Of a stretch of DNA of 64,000 bases, positions 10,065 through 19,157 are shown piece by piece. How positions within the stretch are numbered: position 1 is the stretch's first letter; each line of letters begins with the position of its first letter. The stretch comes from Alicyclobacillus fastidiosus (GTDB lineage Bacteria > Bacillota > Bacilli > Alicyclobacillales > Alicyclobacillaceae): NCBI RefSeq assembly GCF_026651875.1, contig NZ_CP104067.1, positions 2,356,001 to 2,420,000 on the forward strand, in the 5' to 3' direction. Both the position numbers and the translations under genes were made by a program. The notes under the pieces are model-generated. The model worked only from the letters and a program-made list of their open reading frames with translations, searched no databases and was not told the origin of the DNA.

Positions 10065-12148
10065 ATGACAACGAACAATGTACCCAATAGATTAGCCAAG
10101 GAAAAGTCACCGTACTTGCTTCAACATGCGTACAATCCGGTTGACTGGTATCCTTGGTCGGATGAGGCTTTTGAAACAGCAAAGCGCGAAAATAAGCCTA
10201 TCTTTTTATCTATTGGGTATAGCTAACGTCGTTTTCTCTAAGCACATGTCATTGGTGCCATGTGATGGCACACGAATCGTTTGAAGACGAACAAGTAGCG
10301 CAGTATCTCAACGAGCACTACGTGGCGATTAAGGTTGACCGGGAGGAACGTCCCGATATCGATCACGTCTATATGATGTATTGCCAAGCGCTCACGGGTG
10401 AGGGCGGCTGGCCGCTGACGGTGATCATGACACCTGAGGGTCATCCGTTCTTCGCCGGGACCTATTTTCCGAAGACGTCTCGGTACGGGCGGCCGGGACT
10501 CATCGACATTTTGCAACAATTGGCCACCAAATGGGCGAACGAGGCGGATACCATCCAGCGGGCCAGTGCAGACATCACCAACCGTATGCAGCCGATTTTC
10601 GCGGCTGCGCCTGCCGAGTTTCAGCCAGGTCCTGCGATAGAGAAGGCGTATCGCCAACTGAAATCCAGGTTTGACCCCGAGTACGGTGGATTTAGTGATG
10701 CGCCGAAGTTTCCATCGTTCCACCAACTGATGTTCCTCTTGCGGTATCACCGCTTCTCCGGTGAGCAAGACGCCTTACAGATGGCGAAGAAGACGATGCT
10801 CTCCATCATTCGAGGTGGCATTCACGATCACGTCGGCGGCGGCCTAGCCCGCTATTCCACTGACGCGCTGTGGCGCGTCCCGCACTTCGAGAAGATGCTA
10901 TACGACAACGCTTTGGGTGTTCTCGCGGCGACGGAACTGTATCAAGCGACGGCGGACGAGACGTTCAAATCGTTCGTCACGCGCACGATGAGCTACCTGT
11001 CGCGCGAGATGACTTCTGAAGAGGGCGCGTATTACGCTGCGCAGGATGCCGACTCGGAGGGGCAGGAAGGCCGGTTCTACGTGTGGCGCCCGGACGAGAT
11101 ATGGGCGGCGCTCGGAGAAGAGCTTGGGGAGATGTACTGTGCCTTTTACGACGTCACGGAAGAGGGGAACTTTGAAGGGGACAGCGTGCCGAACCTGATC
11201 GATGTGGAGATCTCCTCCTTCGCAGCGTCACGCGGCCTGTCCGTGGACGAACTCTCTGCGAAGATGGAAGCCGCGAACGAACTGTTGCTCGAGTGGCGGG
11301 CGCATCGCACGCCGCCTGGTACGGACGACAAGGTGTTGACGGCCTGGAACGCCTTAATGATTGCGGCGAGTGCAAAGGCCGGAGCGGCGTTTGCAGACGA
11401 CGAGTACATCGGCAATGCCGTTCGCGCGCTTTCGTTTGTCGAGGAACAGTTGGTGCGACACGACGGTCGCCTTCTGGCGCGGTACCGCGAAGGGGAGTCT
11501 GGCATTCTCGCTTACGCGGACGATTACGCATACCTCGTATGGGCGTATATCGAGGTCTACCAGGCGACACTGGACACGTACTATCTGCGTCGGGCGATGC
11601 ACTGGCAGCAGCAGATGAACGATTTGTTCTGGGACGTCGAGGAGGGTGGATACTATCTGGCAGGAAAGGATGCGGAGCGCCTGATTGCCACGCCGAAGTC
11701 CGCGTACGACGGGGCGACGCCGTCTGCCAATTCGGTCGCCGCATACAATCTCAGCCGGCTCTACGCGATAACCGGTGAAAGCCACCTCGCAGAACAGGTA
11801 GATGGAATTTTTGGCGCGTTTGGGGAGTTTCTCAACGAGGCGCCGGCAGAGCATCTTTACATGTTGATGGCGGGGATGCTGGTCGCGGTGGGATCGACGG
11901 AGGTGGTGTTCGCCGAAGCCGGCACAGACCGCTCACTTTCCGCCTTTCTACACAACTGGCACCAGACGTTTCAACCGGAGGCAATCGTGCTGAAGCCGGA
12001 TGCGAGGGTACAGGAAGTGGATGTGTATCCGGTCCAGGACGGGCGAACCACGGTTTACGTGTGCCGTCACTTCGCATGTGAACGACCGGTCCACGACTGG
12101 CAAGAGGCGTCGCAAAGCGTTCGGGAAAATCCGCCGCGCCTTCGCTGA
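10065..12148 (+). pseudogene. yyaL: YyaL-type thioredoxin-domain protein (DUF255/SSP411-like), broken by a 20-bp insertion
   Basis: This protein joins an N-terminal thioredoxin-like DUF255 domain to a long alpha/alpha-barrel like that of N-acylglucosamine 2-epimerases. Its biological role is unclear. Translation starts at ATG 10065 behind GGAGGTGG with [20 protein letters not shown] and runs to [10 protein letters not shown]. It then hits a stop because 20 extra bases (10224-10243) separate it from CHWCHVMAHESFED. Removing those 20 bases restores one frame of about 687 residues, the usual family length. The second part is intact to 12148 and could still be made from an internal start near 10262, but it would lack the CxxC-like CHWCH motif. 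Confidence 0.88.
10224..10243 (+). repeat. 20-bp insertion disrupting yyaL
   Basis: The 20 bases starting TAACGTCG sit exactly between the codons for GYS and TCHWCH, two residues-blocks that are contiguous in family members. The trinucleotide AGC is present just before the insertion and again as its last three bases. This is what a short tandem insertion or the footprint of an imprecisely excised mobile element would leave. Confidence 0.7.
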
Positions 12149-12207
12149 GTGCGGGGGCCCGCGGCACGCCTTGGGAGACGGGGGCAGAAGACTTGGGGGG
12201 CCTAAAC

Positions 12208-13014
12208 GTGTTCGAATTCGACCATCTCTTGCATGCGGTGCATAATCCAGAGCAAGTCCGAATGGATTTTTCTGATGCGCTGGGAGTGCATACGGTCACC
12301 GGGGGGACGCACCCGCAGTGGGGCACGTACAATTCGCTTTGTTATTTCGGATTGCCTTATATCGAATGGATCGCTGTACGAGATGCCCAAACCGCGAAAG
12401 GGACGGAATTTGGTCAACGCGTTCTCGAGGCGCTTGGCACTGCAGAGAGTGCTGTGCAATTTGCGTTGAGGACTTCGCAAATGGATGCGGTTGCCGAGGC
12501 GTGGCGCGCCCAAGGCCTCGATTTCGACGGGCCTGTGGCCGCCTCGCGGACGGGATCGGATGGGAAGACCATCTCGTGGCGAATGCTCTTTCCACGACAG
12601 CAGGTCGGGCGGCAGTATCAGCTGCCATTTGTCATCGAATGGGGTGAGTCCGACGAAGCGCGCAGGCGGACGTTAGAGAAGAGTGGGTTGTCACCGCGCG
12701 AGCATCTGTACGACCTGCTCGAAGTGCACTCGGTCGTTTCCGACATCGAACCATTTCAAGTGCGCTGGAGCGCGTATTTTGCAACGCCGTGTGAACGGGT
12801 GTACGACGCAGGGCGGGGAGCAGGTCTGTGCGCCTTGCTTGGCGGGGTGCGGGCCTATTTTTGGGAACCGCGTCGCCAGGACGCAGTCGAGGTCTTGGAG
12901 CGGTTTGGAGAGAGACCTTTTGAACTGACGCTCAAATCCCGCGCTGCTCGGCAAGGCTTCGATTCGCGCCATCTCCTGCACGGGCTGGCCGTTCAGGTAG
13001 AGCCCGCGCGGTGA
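12208..13014 (+). CDS. VOC-superfamily protein (glyoxalase-like domain)
   Basis: The ~268-residue protein begins FEFDHLLHAVHNPEQVRMDF and continues with TGGTHPQWGTYNSLCYFGLPYIEWI, the pattern of the glyoxalase_3 type domain: a metal-ligand histidine in the first strand, then a GTHP loop and an aromatic strand ending in a hydrophobic-E. The reaction is unknown. The GTG at 12208 is preferred because GGGGGG at 12195-12200 sits seven bases upstream; a TTG at 12193 overlaps that site. It stands alone between the broken yyaL and the fdhD pair. Confidence 0.75.
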   Translation: MFEFDHLLHAVHNPEQVRMDFSDALGVHTVTGGTHPQWGTYNSLCYFGLPYIEWIAVRDAQTAKGTEFGQRVLEALGTAESAVQFALRTSQMDAVAEAWRAQGLDFDGPVAASRTGSDGKTISWRMLFPRQQVGRQYQLPFVIEWGESDEARRRTLEKSGLSPREHLYDLLEVHSVVSDIEPFQVRWSAYFATPCERVYDAGRGAGLCALLGGVRAYFWEPRRQDAVEVLERFGERPFELTLKSRAARQGFDSRHLLHGLAVQVEPAR

Positions 13015-13171
13015 GTTGTCGTCGTGTCTTGTATTCTACGCTTGCGCGAGTTACGCTTTCATAGTGTAAGAAGGACCAAGAGAGACGAATGCGGACTGTG
13101 CGGTACGTGCCCTCGTCTACCGGATGGCCGGTGCGTACAGTGGACGCACGCTTCATGGGAGGTAATACAAC

Positions 13172-13663
13172 GTGGCGAATTCAACCACATCGATTGTTCG
13201 AGCCGAAGAAGATCATTCGGCACAGGCACGTGAACTGATTGAGCGTGCAAAAGGCGAGACGGCTGAGGGAATCGTCGAGGCGCTCCACCTGTTACAGGAC
13301 CTTGAAGAACGCGGGGTCATTCCTCTGCTGCGGGCGCTTGTCGAACAAGGGGACGACGTATTGCGCGTGCTGTTGGAACTGTTCAAACGAGATCAGACCG
13401 TCGGCGGGATCAAAAACGTCATGGCACTTGTCGAAGTCTTCAGCGCCATTCCGAAGGACTCGATGAATACGGTGCTCGCCGGCGTGGCAGGCGGTCTCGA
13501 AGAGGCCAGCGCGGCACAGCCGAAGGACAAGTTTAGCGTGTACGGCGCGCTTCAGACTCTACAAGATCCGGACGTGAGCCGCGCGCTCTCCTTCTTGACC
13601 TCGTTTTTAAAGGGTATGGGTCGAGCGCTTGGGGAAGAGCGGATTGGAGGCGTGACTGAGTGA
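13172..13663 (+). CDS. DUF1641 protein (YrhD-like), formate dehydrogenase-associated
   Basis: This 163-residue acidic helical protein has the DUF1641 core, with GIVEALHLLQDLEERGVIPL followed by LELFKRDQTVGGIKNVMALV. DUF1641 proteins such as B. subtilis YrhD are found beside formate dehydrogenase genes; their biochemical function is not established. The GTG start at 13172 follows GGAGGT. Its stop overlaps the GTG of fdhD by four bases, so the two are translationally coupled. No formate dehydrogenase catalytic subunit lies in the window. Confidence 0.8.
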   Translation: MANSTTSIVRAEEDHSAQARELIERAKGETAEGIVEALHLLQDLEERGVIPLLRALVEQGDDVLRVLLELFKRDQTVGGIKNVMALVEVFSAIPKDSMNTVLAGVAGGLEEASAAQPKDKFSVYGALQTLQDPDVSRALSFLTSFLKGMGRALGEERIGGVTE

Positions 13664-14478
13664 GTGAACTGTCTGCGCAGCCGGGCCAGGACTTGCCTCA
13701 GAGCATGGACAAGCCGGTTGTACAGTACCGTGATGGGGCGTGGACGGAAGCGATGGACGTCATCGCTTCCGAGTATGCGCTGACCATCTTCGTCAACGAC
13801 AACGAACTCGCCACCATCGTCTGCACGCCGGCACACATGGAAGAATTGGTGGTCGGCTTCCTGGCTTCGGAAGGAATTATCCGCCGCGCGGATCAGATTG
13901 AGTCGCTGGCCATCAGCCGGTACATGGGGACGGCACGGGTGACGACCAAGCACAAAGTCACCTTTAATCAGGAGTTCTACAACAAACGGTATATCGCATC
14001 TTGTTGTGGGAAGGGGAGGCAGAGTTTCTATTTTCACAACGACGCGGTGACCGCCAAGCACGTCGACGACGATGTGCGCTTAACGGCCGACCAGGTGTTC
14101 TCCGTGCTCGACGCGATGGACGAAAAAGCAATTCTCTTTCACGAGACGGGCGGCGTTCATATGGCGGCATTGTGTAAGCCAGGGGAACTCGTCTTGGCGC
14201 GGACGGATATCGGCCGTCACAACGCCCTCGATAAAATTTATGGTTACGTTCTGAAGGCAGACGTTTCGCTCGCTGGCACCGTGATTGCATTTAGTGGGCG
14301 AATTTCGTCGGAGGTCCTGTTGAAGGTGGCCAAAATCGGGGTTGGGGTGGTTGTGGCGAGGTCTGCGCCAACGGCACTGGCAATCGATATGGCCGAAGAA
14401 CTTGGCATCACGGCCGTCGGGTTCGTGCGGGGAAGGTCTTTTAACGTGTACACGCACGCGTGGAGGATTCAGAAGTGA
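13660..14478 (+). CDS. fdhD: Formate dehydrogenase accessory sulfurtransferase FdhD
   Basis: FdhD carries sulfur from a cysteine desulfurase to the molybdenum or tungsten bis-MGD cofactor, a step needed for active formate dehydrogenase. The 272-residue frame shows LTIFVNDNELATIVCTP, VGFLASEGIIRRADQI, the cysteine pair in IASCCGKGRQ, ETGGVHMAALC, RTDIGRHNALDKIYG and FSGRISSEVLLK. The cysteine loop is intact. The GTG start overlaps the DUF1641 stop. Its presence implies a formate dehydrogenase elsewhere in the genome. Confidence 0.95.
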   Translation: MSELSAQPGQDLPQSMDKPVVQYRDGAWTEAMDVIASEYALTIFVNDNELATIVCTPAHMEELVVGFLASEGIIRRADQIESLAISRYMGTARVTTKHKVTFNQEFYNKRYIASCCGKGRQSFYFHNDAVTAKHVDDDVRLTADQVFSVLDAMDEKAILFHETGGVHMAALCKPGELVLARTDIGRHNALDKIYGYVLKADVSLAGTVIAFSGRISSEVLLKVAKIGVGVVVARSAPTALAIDMAEELGITAVGFVRGRSFNVYTHAWRIQK

Positions 14479-14543
14479 GCGATGTGCACGCGGGCGAGGA
14501 GGTACCGTCACCATCGGTGCGGCACCTCTAATCGCTGCCACGG

Positions 14544-15473
14544 TTACAGCCATTTGCGCCGTTTGAAGTAGATTAAGAGTCCGACGACGGACAGGATAAT
14601 CCATCCCCATACCCACAGGTACCCGTATCGCCAGTTGTACTCTGGCACTTTCATGTTGATCCCATACAATCCCACGATAAACGACAAGGGCATAAACATC
14701 GTACTGACGATGGTCAGCGTCTTCATGATCGAATTCATCCGATCACTCTTGATGGCCATCTGCAAGTCGAGCAGCCCGGAGAGTGCATCGCGGAAACTGT
14801 CGACGTCGTCGACGATGCGGTTGATGTGGTCGTATAAGTCCATGAAGTAGATATTTTCGCTTTCTTGGGTGTACGGGAATCCGGAGTGCATGAGTGCCTC
14901 GACGACGCCGCGTTCGTCGGTGAACACCCGGCGGATGTGATGCAGCGTGCGCTTTAACGAAAAGATGTCCGATGCGACCGATGTCTGCGGGTTCTCATAG
15001 ATCTGCGATTCCATCAAGTCGACCGTATCCTCGATGTTGTCGACGAAGTCGAGGTAGTGGTGAACGCAGAGATCGAGAAATTCGTAGAGAATTCGCCCGG
15101 GGGTATGCATTTTCTCGGGCGCTTTAGTGAATTCTGTCTCAAGTTCCGACAAAAACGGCATCGGTTCCTTGAGGATGGCGATGATGAAGTTCGGCCCCAT
15201 GACGATGGAAACCTCGACTAGTTTCCAATCGTCTCTCAAGAAGAAGAACGGAAAAAAAGCGTGATCGTGATGGATGTGCAAGCGGGGACGCACATCCTCG
15301 CGAAGGCAGTCCTCGACCACGAGCTCATGGCACTGATACAAATCGCCGACGACGCGACGAATGTCTGTCTCGTTGGGGTTGAGTAGCGGTAAGAATACGG
15401 TCTCACCTTCTTGTGGCCGTCGGTTTTTCACGCGCGTGACTTCGTTTCCGTTATACACCAGCACACTGCTCAC
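14544..15473 (-). CDS. corA: CorA-type magnesium/divalent cation transporter
   Basis: The 309-residue protein has a cytoplasmic N-terminal domain, a long helix rich in charged residues, and two C-terminal membrane helices, as in the pentameric CorA channel. The pore signature, usually YGMN, reads LYGIN here, followed by a periplasmic-type loop (KVPEYNWRYGY) and the second helix ending in the basic tail FKRRKWL. Metal selectivity cannot be told from sequence. It is divergent from menA and convergent with fdhD. Confidence 0.9.
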   Translation of the reverse strand: MSSVLVYNGNEVTRVKNRRPQEGETVFLPLLNPNETDIRRVVGDLYQCHELVVEDCLREDVRPRLHIHHDHAFFPFFFLRDDWKLVEVSIVMGPNFIIAILKEPMPFLSELETEFTKAPEKMHTPGRILYEFLDLCVHHYLDFVDNIEDTVDLMESQIYENPQTSVASDIFSLKRTLHHIRRVFTDERGVVEALMHSGFPYTQESENIYFMDLYDHINRIVDDVDSFRDALSGLLDLQMAIKSDRMNSIMKTLTIVSTMFMPLSFIVGLYGINMKVPEYNWRYGYLWVWGWIILSVVGLLIYFKRRKWL

Positions 15474-15544
15474 CTGACCTGACGTTTGGCTTGTCCCAAT
15501 CTATTGACGAGGATAGTAAGATATTGACGGAAAGGAGATATGTT

Positions 15545-16465
15545 ATGCAACTACAAGAGAACGTTTCACAAGACAGACAGCTTGGTCGAGTGCTGTGGAA
15601 GCTCACGCGTCCTCACACCCTGACGGCGTCGTTCGTTCCGGTGCTGATTGGAACCGTGCTGGCCATGTCGTTTGTGCATCTTCACATTTTGCGCTTCGTC
15701 GCGATGCTCTTATCCTGTCTCTTTATCCAAATTGCCACGAATATGTTCAATGAATACTACGATCACAAGCGCGGCCTCGATACGGAGCACTCCATCGGCA
15801 TTGGCGGAGCCATCGTCCGCGACGGACTGCACCCGAAAACCGTGCTTCGCTTGGCGCTGTTGTGCTACCTTGTCGCACTGCTCATCGGCGTTTATCTGTG
15901 CATGAGCAGCAGTTGGTGGCTGGCGCTCATCGGGTCAGTGGGCATGTTGATTGGCTATCTCTACACGGGCGGTCCGTTGCCCATTGCCTATACACCACTC
16001 GGCGAGCTGTTTGCTGGCCTCTCGATGGGGGCCATGTTCATCCTGATTTCGTTTTTTATTCAAACGGGTGACATTAACACCGTGAGCGTGCTGATCTCGG
16101 TTCCGATTGCAATTTTGGTCGGAGCAATCAACATGTCGAACAATATCCGCGACTTGGATGGTGACAAGGACTCCGGGAGGAAGACGTTGGCCATCCTAGT
16201 CGGACACAAGCGGGCCGTAACTCTGCTGGCCGTGATGTTTGTCGTGGCTTATCTGTGGATCACCGGATTGGTCGTGTTCGGCTACGCGAGCCCTTGGGTA
16301 CTCGTCGTCTTTTTGAGCATTCCGAAGCCGATTCAGGCAGTGACAGGTTTCGTCGGCAAACGCATGCCAATGCAGATGATGCCGGCCATGAAGGCCACCG
16401 CTCAGACAAATACCATCTTCGGCCTGTTGCTGTCGGTTGGTTTGTTCATGAGTTTTCGCCTCTAA
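15545..16465 (+). CDS. menA: 1,4-dihydroxy-2-naphthoate polyprenyltransferase
   Basis: MenA attaches the polyprenyl tail to 1,4-dihydroxy-2-naphthoate, the membrane step of menaquinone synthesis. The ~306-residue protein has about eight or nine membrane helices and both Mg-diphosphate motifs of the UbiA family: NEYYDHKRGLDTE and DLDGDKDSGRKT. The ATG at 15545 is chosen because AAAGGAG lies seven bases upstream; the open frame extends further but without a site. A separate promoter precedes menB, so menA is probably transcribed from its own start. Confidence 0.93.
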   Translation: MQLQENVSQDRQLGRVLWKLTRPHTLTASFVPVLIGTVLAMSFVHLHILRFVAMLLSCLFIQIATNMFNEYYDHKRGLDTEHSIGIGGAIVRDGLHPKTVLRLALLCYLVALLIGVYLCMSSSWWLALIGSVGMLIGYLYTGGPLPIAYTPLGELFAGLSMGAMFILISFFIQTGDINTVSVLISVPIAILVGAINMSNNIRDLDGDKDSGRKTLAILVGHKRAVTLLAVMFVVAYLWITGLVVFGYASPWVLVVFLSIPKPIQAVTGFVGKRMPMQMMPAMKATAQTNTIFGLLLSVGLFMSFRL

Positions 16466-16677
16466 TCGGGCGAAGGGAGTTCCACGGCCTCGTCACCGCG
16501 AGGGATAGGCAAAAGTGCGAGGCCGTTGTCCGTTCGAGGAAGGCGGCCTTGTGGTTTGGCGTGCTCGCATTTGCTGTGGAAGCCCTTCGATCACTACTCA
16601 CTACACAGACCCCCTCATCACCGATACCGCACTTGCAAATCCACATGGTATGACTCCTTCACAGTTCGTTCGCAATT

Positions 16678-16706
16678 TTGACCCTGACTGGGACAAGTTC
16701 TATAAT
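16678..16706 (+). promoter_or_regulatory. Sigma-A promoter for menB
   Basis: TTGACC (16678-16683) and TATAAT (16701-16706) are separated by 17 bases, and the menB start lies 58 bases downstream. The stretch 16466-16677 shows no gene; the open frame through it is upstream read-through of menB. Confidence 0.8.
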
Positions 16707-16763
16707 TATGGGCGTTGCGAAGCACCGCTCGACATGACTCGAGTGGATTCGGGAGGGTTCCAC

Positions 16764-17582
16764 GTGACACTTCAATGGGAAGTCGTAAAGGATTATACGG
16801 ATATTATTTATGAACGTGCGGAAGGCATTGCGCGCGTCACGATCAATCGTCCAGAAGTACATAATGCATTTCGGCCAGAGACTGTAGCTGAAATGATTGA
16901 CGCTTTTCATCATATCCGGGATGACGCGAGCACGGGTGTGGTGTTGTTCCGCGGCGCGGGGGACAAGGCGTTCTGTTCCGGTGGAGATCAACGCGTGCGC
17001 GGTCACGGCGGATACGTCGGAAGCGACTCGGTACCGCGCTTAAACGTGCTCGACTTACAACGACTGATTCGTCAGTTGCCAAAACCGGTCATCGCCGTAG
17101 TGGCAGGCTACGCAATTGGCGGCGGGCACGTGTTACACCTGGTGTGCGACTTGACCATCGCTGGGGAAAATGCGCGCTTTGGCCAAACCGGTCCGAAAGT
17201 CGGCAGTTTTGATGCTGGTTACGGTGCATCGCTGCTCGCGCGGACAGTGGGGCAGAAGAAGGCGAAGGAAATCTGGTACCTCTGCCGTCAGTACTCCGCG
17301 CAGGAGGCCTTGGACATGGGCCTTGTCAACACCGTTGTGCCGGTGGATCGCCTGGAAGAAGAGAGCGTCAAATGGGCGAAGGAGATTCTCGAGAAGAGCC
17401 CGATTGCCATCCGCTTCCTCAAGATGGCATTCAACGCAGACACGGACGGGGCCGCAGGACTTCAACAGTTTGCAGGGGACGCTACGATGTTGTACTACAT
17501 GACCGAGGAAGCCAAGGAAGGCAAAAATGCGTTCCTCGAAAAGCGCAAGCCCGATTTCACGAAGTTCGACCGACTGCCTTAA
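16764..17582 (+). CDS. menB: 1,4-dihydroxy-2-naphthoyl-CoA synthase
   Basis: MenB closes o-succinylbenzoyl-CoA to 1,4-dihydroxy-2-naphthoyl-CoA, a crotonase-fold reaction. The 272 residues match the usual length. Visible landmarks are [14 protein letters not shown], the oxyanion loop [45 protein letters not shown] and the C-terminal KRKPDF. The GTG start has GGGAGGG six bases upstream. It heads the run menB-menE-menF-menD-menH. Confidence 0.95.
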   Translation: MTLQWEVVKDYTDIIYERAEGIARVTINRPEVHNAFRPETVAEMIDAFHHIRDDASTGVVLFRGAGDKAFCSGGDQRVRGHGGYVGSDSVPRLNVLDLQRLIRQLPKPVIAVVAGYAIGGGHVLHLVCDLTIAGENARFGQTGPKVGSFDAGYGASLLARTVGQKKAKEIWYLCRQYSAQEALDMGLVNTVVPVDRLEEESVKWAKEILEKSPIAIRFLKMAFNADTDGAAGLQQFAGDATMLYYMTEEAKEGKNAFLEKRKPDFTKFDRLP

Positions 17583-17660
17583 GGGCCCCCTTTGCGGATT
17601 GGTCTCAGACATGTGGGCAAATCAACAGTTGTAGTTTCGAACTGAGTCGAGGTGAGATAA

Positions 17661-19157
17661 ATGCACGATTTTGAAGTGCAACCCGTCCGTTCGATTCCCG
17701 ATTGGCTGCGAGGACGCGCCACTCATCATCCAACCCATCCGGCCATCGTTGCGCCGGAGGGAACTTGGACATATCGAGAACTTTACGACGCCGCGTGTGA
17801 ATACGCGGCTTCGTTGCGGATATTAGGGGTATCACAGGGGGACAGGGTCGCGGTCATCGCCAAACGAGGCTCCACGTACGCCTTCATGTTGCATGCGCTT
17901 ATGCAGCTCGATGCCATTGTCGTGCCCTTGAATTGGCGGCTTACTGCCCTTGAGTTGGCGAAGCAGGCTGCCGACGCTGAGGTGGCGTTGCTCCTGTTTG
18001 ACGAGGGCGCCACGCCACTGGCAAAAGATTTAAACCGGGAGTTCAAACCGCCGCTCGGGATGCGGCAGATTGAGTTGTTGGAGCGCACGAGCGAGCGCGT
18101 AGAGCGTATGCATCTCCAATTGACGCGCGCCCACGCCATCATCTATACGTCTGGAACCACGGGCACCTCAAAAGGGGCCGTGATTACATATCAAAACCAC
18201 TGGTGGGGGGCGATGGCCTCTGCGCTACAGCTAGGTCTGAGCCCAGCGGATCAATGGCTCGTGCCAATGCCACTCTTTCACGTGGGCGGTATGGCGGTGT
18301 TGATTCGCAGTGTGATTTATGGCACGACGGTCGTGATTCACAACGGCTTTGATGAGCTTGCCGTGAACGACGCACTGGACGCTGGGGGCATTACGCTGAT
18401 TTCGGTGGTGCCCACCATGTTGCAGCGGATGCTGCAGAATCGACAGGGCGGATACCCTCCGTCCGTGCGCTGTGTGCTCTTGGGCGGAAGCGCCGCACCA
18501 AAGTCTCTGCTCGAGCGCGCGTTGGCCTTTGGCGTGCCCGTCAATCAGAGTTACGGCATGACGGAGACCAACACGCAGGCGACCACCCTGCAGTCGGTCG
18601 ATGCACTGCGGAAAATCGGAAGTTCCGGCAAACCGCTCGCGAATATGCGCGTGTGTATCGACGGACCACTTGGGCCAACCGATGCAGCCGGAGTGGAGGG
18701 TGAAATTCTCGTTTCCGGGCCGACCGTGATCGCCGGCTATTGGAATCGTCCAGATGCGAACGAAAAGTCGTTCCGGGATGGTTGGTTCTACACTGGGGAT
18801 ATCGGTGTGTTCGATACCGAGGGGTATTTATTCGTCCTCGACAGGCGCGCCGATCTCATCGTCTCCGGTGGGGAAAATGTATATCCGGCAGAGGTCGAAT
18901 CGGTTTTGGCGCAACACGAGCAAATCGGGGAGGCGGCCGTCGTCGGCAGGCCGGACGAGACCTGGGGGCAGGTACCCGTAGCATTTGTCGTCGCGCGTGC
19001 GGGTGAGCGTCCGACGGAGGAGATGCTGACCCAGTATTGCAGGACCTTCCTCGCCGGATACAAAGTTCCCAAAGCGTTTTACTTTGTCGACGCGCTGCCG
19101 AGGAACGCTTCTGGAAAGCTGTTGCGCAGGGCCTTAAAGGAGCGGTTGGAAGCGTGA
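17661..19157 (+). CDS. menE: o-Succinylbenzoate-CoA ligase
   Basis: MenE activates o-succinylbenzoate with ATP and CoA. The 498-residue acyl-adenylate enzyme carries the P-loop YTSGTTGTSKGA, the SYGMTET motif, the YTGDIGVFD hinge region and the C-terminal lysine in NASGKLLRR. The ATG at 17661 follows GAGGTGAG. Its stop overlaps the menF start by one base. Other acyl-CoA ligases look alike, but the menaquinone context makes this assignment firm. Confidence 0.92.
   Translation: MHDFEVQPVRSIPDWLRGRATHHPTHPAIVAPEGTWTYRELYDAACEYAASLRILGVSQGDRVAVIAKRGSTYAFMLHALMQLDAIVVPLNWRLTALELAKQAADAEVALLLFDEGATPLAKDLNREFKPPLGMRQIELLERTSERVERMHLQLTRAHAIIYTSGTTGTSKGAVITYQNHWWGAMASALQLGLSPADQWLVPMPLFHVGGMAVLIRSVIYGTTVVIHNGFDELAVNDALDAGGITLISVVPTMLQRMLQNRQGGYPPSVRCVLLGGSAAPKSLLERALAFGVPVNQSYGMTETNTQATTLQSVDALRKIGSSGKPLANMRVCIDGPLGPTDAAGVEGEILVSGPTVIAGYWNRPDANEKSFRDGWFYTGDIGVFDTEGYLFVLDRRADLIVSGGENVYPAEVESVLAQHEQIGEAAVVGRPDETWGQVPVAFVVARAGERPTEEMLTQYCRTFLAGYKVPKAFYFVDALPRNASGKLLRRALKERLEA

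Noticed and set aside
11146..11854. Long antisense and out-of-frame reading frames within yyaL and the men genes
   Set aside because: They are by-products of high-GC coding sequence and have no recognisable domains.
16515..16763. N-terminal extension of MenB
   Set aside because: MenB is about 272 residues, the promoter lies inside this stretch, and the GTG at 16764 has a good ribosome site.
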